Below, one piece after another: positions 15,801-22,862 of a stretch of DNA of 32,116 nucleotides (positions are counted from its first letter, which is position 1; each line of letters starts with the position of its first letter). A program made the translations under genes and the position numbers. Source of the DNA: a virus; the IMG/VR virus record IMGVR_UViG_3300004369_000075, positions 1 to 32,116 of that record; one strand, 5' to 3'. Under the pieces are notes generated by a model that searched no databases, was not told the DNA's origin, and was given only the letters and a program-made list of their open reading frames with translations.

Positions 15801-18425
15801 ATAGTTATGTATGACGGTAAAAAAACAGAGCCTTATCAAGTAAAGTCGGTTAAAAAGCTACTTTCAGCAAGGGGTGCTAAAAAATGGAATGCAAATCCAT
15901 TTGATTCAAATTCTTGTAACGACGCTGACAGCGATCGTTATGGTAATTATAAATTTACTGTAGGTTGTGAATTTACAAAACCGGTTGATGAAACTTTTGT
16001 GGGGAATGGGTCTATAGGAGCTATGCGGCTTATTAAAGGCTATGAATTAGTTAGAGAAATTGTAAGCGAAAATAACAAGCTATTAACAAGCAGCAACCCC
16101 GCTATATTTGAAACAGAGCCAAAAGAAGCTGTAGATTTAGATATTTATAATGAAGCCTCTAATAACTTACCTATAAATACATTTGGTACAGAACAAATAT
16201 TGCAAGATTATTTTAATTGTTATTCTTATGGCAATGGGGTTGAATCTAATAGAATAAGAGACGACTACAATGCGCCTACCATAGATAAAGGGCCAAAAGT
16301 ATCGGCACCTCTTGATGAGCCTTATGCCCAAGAGCGTAGAGGTAGTGGTATGATATTTTCGCAAATATATAACTCTACGTCAGGAATAAATAGACTTAAT
16401 CAGTTTATACAAGCTGAGCCAATAACAAAAGATCTTAACCCAATATATGGTACAATACAAAAGTTGCATGCTAGAGATACTGATGCTATCGTATTATGCG
16501 AAGATAAATGCTTAAGAATATTAGCTAATAAAGATGCTTTATATAATGCTGACGGCAATGTTAATTTAACAGGTAATAACGCTGTTTTAGGGCAAGCTGT
16601 ACCTTATGCTGGTGAATATGGTATATCTAAAAATCCAGAATCATTTGCCTCATATGCATTTAGAGCTTATTTTTCTGATAAAAACAGAGGAGCAGTTATA
16701 AGATTGTCAGCAGACGGTATTACTAATATTGCGGAAAAAGGTATGTCGGATTTCTTTGCTGATAACCTAAGATCGTCAACTAAAATATTAGGTAGTTATG
16801 ATGATGATAAAGATTTATACAATATAACATTGGATAATCTATCACAGCAATGGGTTAATGAGTTTAGCTCAAGCCAAGATTATCAATTAAATCCTGATTG
16901 TAACGTTGATCAAAGCGGAAGAGCGCAAACAACTGTATCGTTTAAAGAATCTGTTGATGGTTGGACTGGTCGTAAAAGTTTTATACCAGAAAGTGGGGTT
17001 AGTTTAAATAACATATATTATACATTTAAAGAAGGTAGAATATATCAACATAATTTAAATTATTTATCTAATAACTTTTACAGAGTCCAATATGACAGTT
17101 CATTTAATGTATTCATTAATGAAATGCCCCAAGTTGTAAAAGGGTTTAGCGCTATAAATTACACCGGTACGCAGTCAAGAAGATTTGAATATTTATACAA
17201 TGCAGAATGGTACTCTATAGCTGAAATAAACTTTAATACAACTATACCTACTGCGGTTCAACAAAAGCAACCCGGGTGGTACGTAAACTATGTTAAAACT
17301 GATCTTGAAGGAGGCGAAGTTAAAGAATTTGAAAAGAAAGAAGGCAAGTGGTTTAATTATATAAAAGCATTAGAAATATTTAATGATTGCGAAGAAATAC
17401 CTGATGGTATTGGTAACCCGGATATAATAGAATCAGATCCTCAAGATTATATATTAACAGTAACTATTGATGAAGACTGCAGTGGAAGCGGAGGGGTTAC
17501 TCCTGATACAATACAAGCTTTTGTAAATATATGGACAGAAGTTAAACCAGATAGTTTACCAGACTTAAACATTGTTAGTGAAACTTCTGCACAAGATGTT
17601 AAGTGTGCTATTGAAAATTATTACAATAATTATAATCAAAATTATGGCAATTTAACAAATGAAGCAACAGCTTTTTCATATGTTTTAGCAGACGGATTAC
17701 AAGTCGGCACACAAATGTACCATAGCCAAACAGGGACTCCTATTTCAACTTCTGGAGCTTATTTATTTGTTGGGGCAGGCGAGCAAATGTCTGACTTAAC
17801 AGTTAGTCACGCCGGGTTAGACGCTAATAATACCACTGTTGTTCCGTCTACGTATTACGTAATGATATTAGGTAGTAATGGGCAAATAGCTTCTTGGACA
17901 CAATACAATACGCTATCTACTTGTGATGTTGTTCAGCCTCCTGAAGAATATGGATGGGTATTTGGTAAATATATAAGCAACGAGTCTCCTTCAGATCCTA
18001 CTATACCTGTTATTACGCCTTATTTAGCGGAGCCAACCGATACAAGCCAAGAAATAGTTTGTAAGCACAAAACAGCTGTAGAGCAGTTTAATAATAGCGC
18101 TCTGCCGCAGTGCCCAAACCAAAATACTTGTAAAACCTCAGGCTCTAATTCAGTAAAATGGAGATGGTATGGACCTAATCAAGGAGGAACTGAAACTATA
18201 CAGCTTGGAACAATTATAAGAGACAGTAATGGTAACCCTCATACTTTTGCTCAGGCAGGGGTTTATAATGCTGGACAAGGCCCTGGCGTTGGTTACATTC
18301 CTTCAATGACATATTGGCCAGACATAACCACAATGCCAGACGATTGGTATGTAGTAATAACTAATAACTCCGGAGAAGTTATTGTATTTCAAAGAATTAA
18401 TGAACTAAGTAACTCGTGTCCTTAA
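12888..18425 (+). CDS. Giant tail-nozzle/stabilisation-like protein with duplicated C-terminal domain
   Basis: This protein is 1845 aa, more than twice the length of T7 gp12. It begins MPEFIHSFQRGRMNKDLDER and LIPNGEYRDALNLDIANSEG, the conserved N-terminus of nozzle/stabilisation proteins in many environmental podoviruses. GTEEVSEIEILYKESNNTTV and AKSQEIIANRIVYGNYLQNY belong to the same core. The body is almost all beta, with propeller- or barrel-like segments (YFSDKNRGAVIRLSADGITN near 1260). Residues ~1570-1680 and ~1725-1845 are two related domains, each ending YVx(I)...(N)xLSxxC. The position directly after the adaptor supports a tail-tube or nozzle role. The extra C-terminal copies could be fibre docking or surface-binding domains; that is inference. 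Confidence 0.78.
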   Translation: MPEFIHSFQRGRMNKDLDERLIPNGEYRDALNLDIANSEGSNVGTLQNVKGNVELRDKTSTDLWQDNYIEDLSNPVCIGSIRHDIKETIYWFIASDNASVIAEYNQTTGIIKPVLVDKNGILNFSEQYLITGINILDKFLFWTDDQTEPKKINIDKFKRGSVDFDTHTKIPIWTPFNNDETVPSYVQVTLPTTQPDFTEEDITVIKKSPLTAPTLDMAASPFGENIAGTGITPVYAEAPDPAGTGTENFTYIPDTINDPLIYESLPTYGEYLQNTDPALGGDPDYYEDSNLPNNWDGIVEFDLQTIYDQFANNGGPVWEIGDIIVLEGSEVDDANETFEYQVRIKITSISNLQISGEIQAISSNILRFTESNGDPRYIQWSILLEEEKPMFEYLFPRFAYRWKYIDNEYSTFSPFSDVAFIGNEFKYVSSDGYNIGMTNNIRKLIIQNLEWGTEEVSEIEILYKESNNTTVYSVETIKKKDYSPYEGTEVLPTVFRINSEIIGSVIQANQLLRPWDNVPRLAKSQEIIANRIVYGNYLQNYTVDKNISLTTSYIPTPHKSETFEALNTSDGDIPNPYLRMPEGSLKTIRTYQAGVIFKDQYGRETPVVTSSNASIQIPIEESDNVNKLSITPVGTPPDWATHYKFFVKETANEYYNLALDRFYPAEDGNVWLSFPSSERNKVDEETYLILKKQHDNDVAVDDLNRYKILAIENEAPEFIATFSNNVASMPATIVSGFEPNFITLVFTSSSANTSFENNLNAESYLQIIKGSSTDQYQIASGFVQNNGTSFTVTLQEPLGQDAAFLTGQSGSVTINLFSKKIERKPEFEGRFFAKINRDFAFDTNIIASFKALEPQYAIEHAWNRSFPDRPDSPNKITDGGTTTHHEIGNYFIDPGEDRHPRDCPEGYRTWDDNTVGDRVSHLSSAFGRPRTNGRFIGMSLVGAQQGLNDPAWGVHGGLGFAQNVAAGSLVRIVMYDGKKTEPYQVKSVKKLLSARGAKKWNANPFDSNSCNDADSDRYGNYKFTVGCEFTKPVDETFVGNGSIGAMRLIKGYELVREIVSENNKLLTSSNPAIFETEPKEAVDLDIYNEASNNLPINTFGTEQILQDYFNCYSYGNGVESNRIRDDYNAPTIDKGPKVSAPLDEPYAQERRGSGMIFSQIYNSTSGINRLNQFIQAEPITKDLNPIYGTIQKLHARDTDAIVLCEDKCLRILANKDALYNADGNVNLTGNNAVLGQAVPYAGEYGISKNPESFASYAFRAYFSDKNRGAVIRLSADGITNIAEKGMSDFFADNLRSSTKILGSYDDDKDLYNITLDNLSQQWVNEFSSSQDYQLNPDCNVDQSGRAQTTVSFKESVDGWTGRKSFIPESGVSLNNIYYTFKEGRIYQHNLNYLSNNFYRVQYDSSFNVFINEMPQVVKGFSAINYTGTQSRRFEYLYNAEWYSIAEINFNTTIPTAVQQKQPGWYVNYVKTDLEGGEVKEFEKKEGKWFNYIKALEIFNDCEEIPDGIGNPDIIESDPQDYILTVTIDEDCSGSGGVTPDTIQAFVNIWTEVKPDSLPDLNIVSETSAQDVKCAIENYYNNYNQNYGNLTNEATAFSYVLADGLQVGTQMYHSQTGTPISTSGAYLFVGAGEQMSDLTVSHAGLDANNTTVVPSTYYVMILGSNGQIASWTQYNTLSTCDVVQPPEEYGWVFGKYISNESPSDPTIPVITPYLAEPTDTSQEIVCKHKTAVEQFNNSALPQCPNQNTCKTSGSNSVKWRWYGPNQGGTETIQLGTIIRDSNGNPHTFAQAGVYNAGQGPGVGYIPSMTYWPDITTMPDDWYVVITNNSGEVIVFQRINELSNSCP

Positions 18426-18446
18426 TTAAATATATATATATAAAAT

Positions 18447-20006
18447 ATGCCAACTATAAATAACTATACGTTTTCACCTGTTTCATTTCAAGTAGAAGAA
18501 CAAGATGACATAATAGACTCAATTGGTCAAAATTTTGCTACTATAACAATTTACCCTAATGATGGGTTTACCGTGGCAGCTAGCGATTTTTCAGCTAGCG
18601 GGTATAATGAAAGTTACATAGATAGTGTGGAGTTTGTGCAAAGCGGAAGCAATGTTATTTGCAATATATTTTTTGTAGCAGGAATTACCATGCCCTCCGC
18701 TAATGTAGACCTGACGCTTTGCATAACTGGTCAAGGAGTAGAAAATGAAATTACTATAGACGGCTTTTTTTCAGCCAATGTAGGGTCAAATGTAACTGGC
18801 AGTCCCCACGAGGTAGATACTCCATTTTCTAATTCAGGATCACAAGGTGAAATTGAAACGCTATTTACTAAAAGTTATACAGCAGCTTCGGGATATTATT
18901 TAACTACAACAGGATTACAAGTTGTACAAGGGACCCAAAGTAATTACAATATAATTCAAACCCCAACCTATGATTCTAATAATAGATTAACAAGCATAAG
19001 CTATGATGTCAATTATATATATCCAAACGAAAGCATATCTGGAGATAGACTTGCTATAGCTCGTATGATTGCTAGTGAAATTTACAATCCTGTACCTAAA
19101 ATTATAGGATATAATTTTGATACTAGTTTAATAAGCAAATTTGGCGAAGAAAGAGTTTTAACGGTATATGGTGACGAAGGAGCAGAAGTTACTGCTATTA
19201 TAAATGACGGCACAAGTAGCACTACCTTAATAAACGCACTAGATATTCCTGCAAGTGGTGAGCTTCAAGCGTCATATGTATTTCCAGAAAGAATAAAAGG
19301 ATCTCCTACTTTTACATATACAATAACACTAAGTGGAGATCTTCAATCGCCTTTTGGATTAGCTAATCCATTTACTGTAGAACAAAGACAAGATATACTT
19401 GTTAGATTCTTAGATACAAAAACTATTCCAGTTAGTGGGTGGAACCAAATTAATAAAGAAGTTTTACCTTTAAGTATAAATACAACTTTAAATCCTATAA
19501 ATACACCGGCTGGGATATTTTTAGTAGAGATAGATTGTGATATAACAGCGTCTTCAGGAACGATAGCTCCTGCTCGAGATTTATTGCTGTCGGACTTTTC
19601 TAATACTTCTGTAATTGAGCAGATAGTTGACGGAGCCACCACCAACTCTACAACATTAGTTTTAGATAGCACTACGGGTATTGCAGCAGGTGATAAGTTT
19701 AATAATACCACAGGAGACCCTAATCAAGACGCAATAGTTCTTTTACCAGCTCCTTACAATTTCACTGTTTCTTCTGTTGATAGTTCAACTAATTTAACTA
19801 TTTCGCCTGCAATGAGCGCGGTTGATAATTTTCCTATAACATTTATAAGAAACAAAGGAACATTCTTTACAATAAATGAAAACAGTGTTACACAGGTTAA
19901 TAGCACTACAGTAAATATAACAGCAACATTAATTGTTTCTAGGTACGGGAATGAAAGTATTGATTTTACTTTAAATCTTGACAATATAATAACACACACA
20001 CCATAA
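18447..20006 (+). CDS. Beta-rich virion protein, function unknown
   Basis: This 519-aa protein starts after a (TA)n stretch in the 21-nt gap. It is rich in Thr, Ser, Asn, Ile and Val and poor in Lys, and has the alternating pattern of successive Ig-like or beta-sandwich domains. The segments include ATITIYPNDGFTVAASDFSA near residue 30, RVLTVYGDEGAEVTAIINDG near 235 and STTVNITATLIVSRYGNES near the end. There is no membrane segment and no enzyme motif. Its place between the nozzle-like gene and small tail proteins suggests a tail appendage or fibre-attachment protein. The stop overlaps the next start (TAATG at 20004-20008). Confidence 0.7.
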   Translation: MPTINNYTFSPVSFQVEEQDDIIDSIGQNFATITIYPNDGFTVAASDFSASGYNESYIDSVEFVQSGSNVICNIFFVAGITMPSANVDLTLCITGQGVENEITIDGFFSANVGSNVTGSPHEVDTPFSNSGSQGEIETLFTKSYTAASGYYLTTTGLQVVQGTQSNYNIIQTPTYDSNNRLTSISYDVNYIYPNESISGDRLAIARMIASEIYNPVPKIIGYNFDTSLISKFGEERVLTVYGDEGAEVTAIINDGTSSTTLINALDIPASGELQASYVFPERIKGSPTFTYTITLSGDLQSPFGLANPFTVEQRQDILVRFLDTKTIPVSGWNQINKEVLPLSINTTLNPINTPAGIFLVEIDCDITASSGTIAPARDLLLSDFSNTSVIEQIVDGATTNSTTLVLDSTTGIAAGDKFNNTTGDPNQDAIVLLPAPYNFTVSSVDSSTNLTISPAMSAVDNFPITFIRNKGTFFTINENSVTQVNSTTVNITATLIVSRYGNESIDFTLNLDNIITHTP

Positions 20007-20329
20007 TGGCAAATATAACATTAACATTTACAAACCCATTACCCGTTACAGTTCAAACTGGAGATATAGCTTGGTATTTAAATACAACTACTAACCAAAC
20101 AGTTGAAATGGGGCCAATAACGTCTATTAATGGCTTAACAATAATAGTCGATGCAGCCACAGGTGTTCAACCGCCAACGGCTAATGATTTTGTATTTTAC
20201 GTAAAAGATCCTGTGGGTAGAGTAGGACAGCTAAAGGGCTATTATGCAGAAATACAATTTAGGAATAATACAACAAAATATGCAGAACTATTTTCAGTAG
20301 GTACAGAAATATTTGAAAGTAGCCAATAA
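20006..20329 (+). CDS. Small conserved virion-associated protein
   Basis: This 107-aa protein is translationally coupled to the gene before (TAATG). It begins MANITLTFTNPLPVTVQTGD, has IAWYLNTTTNQTVEMGPITS and ends YAELFSVGTEIFESSQ. I recognise the ending A-E-L-F-(S)-V-G-(T/S)-E-I-F-E-S-S-(K/Q) from small proteins in tail gene clusters of environmental phages, function unknown. The composition is beta-rich. It may be a tail or decoration subunit. Confidence 0.7.
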   Translation: MANITLTFTNPLPVTVQTGDIAWYLNTTTNQTVEMGPITSINGLTIIVDAATGVQPPTANDFVFYVKDPVGRVGQLKGYYAEIQFRNNTTKYAELFSVGTEIFESSQ

Positions 20330-20346
20330 CATGTAATAATAATTAT

Positions 20347-20910
20347 ATGTCTAAAAATAAAATTAAATTTAATAATAATAAACTAAGTAGTTATACTAAA
20401 AGCCTTGAAGATCTTCAAAACGTAATGATAGAAAATAATCATTTAGAAAACGTTTTTGGCGATGGTAAAAATTTAGTTAATAACGAAATATTTAGAATAG
20501 AGAACGAGTTTTCTGACCAGTTGTATATGCGTAAAATGTATATGCCAAAAGAATGCGTTGTTGTAAGTGCAATACACCATACGGAGCATTTTTGGTTTTT
20601 ATTAAAAGGCAGAATATTAGTTACAACAGATGGAGAGCAAGTTGAGCATATAGCGCCTTGCTATCAAAAGTCTATGAAAGGTGCTAAAAGATTAATACTA
20701 TCACTAGAGGACACATTGTTTATAAATGTACATAAAAATCCTACAAATACAAAAGATATGAAAGAGGTAGAAAAATCTTTGTACTCTATAACAATGGAAG
20801 AATATATTAAAAAAGAAAAAGAATATGGCAGGAATAGCAACAGCCGCAATGATTGGAGGCGCCGTAAAAGGTTTGACTGGAATCGCTTCTGGTATAATTG
20901 GTTCAGGTAA
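20347..20910 (+). CDS. Cupin-like protein in the tail/ejection module, with overprinted C-terminus
   Basis: In this 187-aa protein, residues ~58-130 read LYMRKMYMPKECVVVSAIHH, TEHFWFLLKGRILVTTDGEQ, VEHIAPCYQKSMKGAKRLIL and LEDTLFINVHKN. That is the strand order of a small cupin barrel: a G-x-I-H-x-(T)-E-H segment, then (L)-x-G-x-(I)-x-V, then (E)-D-T-x-(F)-x-x-(V)-H. HxxEH and the late His could bind a metal. Similar cupins occur in structural clusters of environmental podoviruses without proven activity. Residues ~160-187 (NSNSRNDWRRRKRFDWNRFW and the last six) lie in an 86-nt overlap with the next gene. This Arg/Trp-rich tail is therefore made by overprinting. The cupin fold is likely; substrate and role are unknown. 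Confidence 0.72.
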   Translation: MSKNKIKFNNNKLSSYTKSLEDLQNVMIENNHLENVFGDGKNLVNNEIFRIENEFSDQLYMRKMYMPKECVVVSAIHHTEHFWFLLKGRILVTTDGEQVEHIAPCYQKSMKGAKRLILSLEDTLFINVHKNPTNTKDMKEVEKSLYSITMEEYIKKEKEYGRNSNSRNDWRRRKRFDWNRFWYNWFR

Positions 20911-21493
20911 AAGGAAACGCGAGCAAAGAGCAGCTCAGGCGGAGTTTAACCGAAGAATGGCCGAGTACCAAAATCTTGATACTAGCAACTTATACAGAAA
21001 TTTAGAAAATACATATGAAGACTTAACTGTTAATCAACAGCAAGCCGACTATACCCGTAGGCAACAAGAAAGAGGTTTTGCTTCAACTATGCAAGGGCTG
21101 CAGGGTGCTGCCGGCGGATCAGGTATTGCGGCATTAGCGCAATCACTAGCTGGGGAGCAAGCTCAAGCGGCAGAAAGAGCAGCTGTATCTATTGGTAGAC
21201 AAGAAAGCCAAAACCAAATGTTGGCGGCGGGACAAGCAGCTACTAACCAAATGGCTGAAATACGTGGCGAGGAGCAGTCAAGAAATTTAAAAAGACAGCA
21301 AACTGAAACATTATTAGGCATGTCACAACAACGTTTAGGAGCAGCTAACCAAGCTAGGCAACAAGCTACTCAATCTATATTAGGCGGGGTTGGAAATTTA
21401 GTAGGAGCGGCAGCGCCTGGTATTGGAAATGTTATGGGAGGCGGTGACTTTTTCTCAGGACAAGCAATGAGCGGTGGTGGAATAACACCTTAA
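20825..21493 (+). CDS. Putative internal virion (ejection) protein, T7 gp14-like in position
   Basis: This 222-aa protein has an Ala/Gly/Ile-rich N-terminus (residues 2-26, MAGIATAAMIGGAVKGLTGI then ASGIIG) able to form a membrane helix or glycine-zipper segment. A long Gln/Ala/Arg-rich helix with NLENTYEDLTVNQQQADYTR near residues 60-80 follows. The C-terminus is Gly-rich (GGVGNLVGAAAPGIG, then GGDFFSGQAMSGGGITP). The order membrane-active N-terminus, alanine/glutamine coil, glycine tail is shared by podovirus internal proteins that enter the host envelope during ejection. It is the first of three genes of rising size, as in T7 14-15-16. The start overlaps the cupin gene by 86 nt; an in-frame ATG at 20849 would shorten but not remove this overlap. 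Confidence 0.68.
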   Translation: MAGIATAAMIGGAVKGLTGIASGIIGSGKRKREQRAAQAEFNRRMAEYQNLDTSNLYRNLENTYEDLTVNQQQADYTRRQQERGFASTMQGLQGAAGGSGIAALAQSLAGEQAQAAERAAVSIGRQESQNQMLAAGQAATNQMAEIRGEEQSRNLKRQQTETLLGMSQQRLGAANQARQQATQSILGGVGNLVGAAAPGIGNVMGGGDFFSGQAMSGGGITP

Positions 21494-21502
21494 GATAAAA
21501 TT

Positions 21503-22843
21503 ATGGCAAATATAAACTTAATAAGAGGAGCAGCAATAGCGGCACCAAAATATTTAGACGCGGGTCAAGCAATTGGCGCAGGTATAAAGCAAACTATGTC
21601 TGGTATAAGCCCGTCGACTTTAGCCAACTTAGCTTCAATGAAAAATACTGACGCTGCGGTTAAAAATTATATAGATGGCTTAAACACTGAAATGGATTTG
21701 GTTGATTTTTCTGAATCTGAGAAAAACTCAATTAAAAGTTATTTATTTAGCCAAAAGCAAAGATATGCTCAGTTAGCTACAGAGCTTACTCAAACTGATG
21801 CAATGAGTCCTTATTATTTAGAACTCAAAAATGAAATGGACAGCATCAGACAATCTTTTGTAAATTTAAAAGACCAAACAGATAAATTTAAAGAGCGTAA
21901 AATACAATATTTAGATGACCTTGAAAACGGAAGACTATCTAAAGGTAATAAAGCAGAAGACTACAATATAGCGGGTAGCGTTTATGGAGGGGGAGCATTG
22001 CTAATTGACCCAGATGGCGGTATTAATGTTGTTACAGATGGAGGGCAAGGCTTAGTGAGATATGCAGATGTTAAAGATCCTAAGCTTAAAGATTTTAAAA
22101 CCGCTGACGAAATACTTGAGCAGAACAATAAGTTATACAATGCCGGCGTGCCATTAGACGCTTCTAAAGAAGCTTTATTAAGAAACCAGCTAAAGAGTAA
22201 GCTTTCGCAAGATGGCTCATTAGAATCAATCGTTGAAGATGGTCTTATTAATAACCAAAGATTAAATGTTGATTTAGACGCTTATGCTACGAGAGAAGAA
22301 GCTATTGATGACGTTGCTGAAATACTACTACAAGGTTACAGAGATAGCGCAGCCGCTGGAGCTGAAGAAAAACGGATTAGAAGAGGTGAAAATAAACCAA
22401 AAGGCGGCAGCGACACTATTACTAATCCTGAAGGCACATATTTAGGATATGGCAGAAACACTGAAGTTGACAAGAAAAACTTTAAAGCTCAATATGATGC
22501 TGTGCAAAAAAGAGCGGCTCTTGGAGACCCTGAAGGCTTAACATTGCTTGATAAAGACGGTAATGTTCTTGTAGAGGGAAGTAAATCAGAAGAAAAATCT
22601 ATAAAGTGGTATTCAAGCGCGGATTCAAAAAAATACCAAGGTAGAGTTCCGAGGGGAGGGGTTTCAGAATGGCTAATAAGACCTTATAGATGGCAAAGAG
22701 ATGATGGAGCTACAATGACTGGAGTACAATGGAGGGACCGCGACGGGAATTGGCAACAGCTTCAGCCCGGTGATTTTGAAAAAGAACTTAACGGAACAGC
22801 AGGCGTAAGCACTAAGACTAATGATAAGCCTAATATGGGTTAA
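21503..22843 (+). CDS. Putative internal virion (ejection) protein 2
   Basis: In this 446-aa protein, residues 1-130 are helical, with SIKSYLFSQKQRYAQLATEL and IRQSFVNLKDQTDKFKERKI. A Gly-rich turn region follows (AGSVYGGGALLIDPDGGINV near 155). Helices of AKEALLRNQLKSKLSQDGSL type and EAIDDVAEILLQGYRDSAAA occupy ~215-285. The end is Trp- and Gly-rich, with WLIRPYRWQRDDGATMTGVQ and WRDRDGNWQQLQPGDFEKEL. No enzymatic motif is visible. It sits between the gp14-like gene and the giant gene, matching the location of T7 gene 15. It is probably a virion component packaged with the DNA. Confidence 0.65.
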   Translation: MANINLIRGAAIAAPKYLDAGQAIGAGIKQTMSGISPSTLANLASMKNTDAAVKNYIDGLNTEMDLVDFSESEKNSIKSYLFSQKQRYAQLATELTQTDAMSPYYLELKNEMDSIRQSFVNLKDQTDKFKERKIQYLDDLENGRLSKGNKAEDYNIAGSVYGGGALLIDPDGGINVVTDGGQGLVRYADVKDPKLKDFKTADEILEQNNKLYNAGVPLDASKEALLRNQLKSKLSQDGSLESIVEDGLINNQRLNVDLDAYATREEAIDDVAEILLQGYRDSAAAGAEEKRIRRGENKPKGGSDTITNPEGTYLGYGRNTEVDKKNFKAQYDAVQKRAALGDPEGLTLLDKDGNVLVEGSKSEEKSIKWYSSADSKKYQGRVPRGGVSEWLIRPYRWQRDDGATMTGVQWRDRDGNWQQLQPGDFEKELNGTAGVSTKTNDKPNMG

Positions 22844-22862
22844 TATTATAAAATAAAATAAC

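Noticed and set aside
18426-18446. (TA)n tract before gene 18447 as a microsatellite or phase-variation element
   Set aside because: It is only ~7 repeat units in an AT-rich leader; nothing shows regulatory length variation.
20805-20830. Programmed frameshift joining the cupin and gp14-like genes at the A-rich run AAAAAAGAAAAAG
   Set aside because: The downstream frame is +1 relative to the cupin frame, and the A-run is not phased as an X-XXY-YYZ slippery site for a -1 shift. The second gene has its own ATG and a plausible N-terminus.
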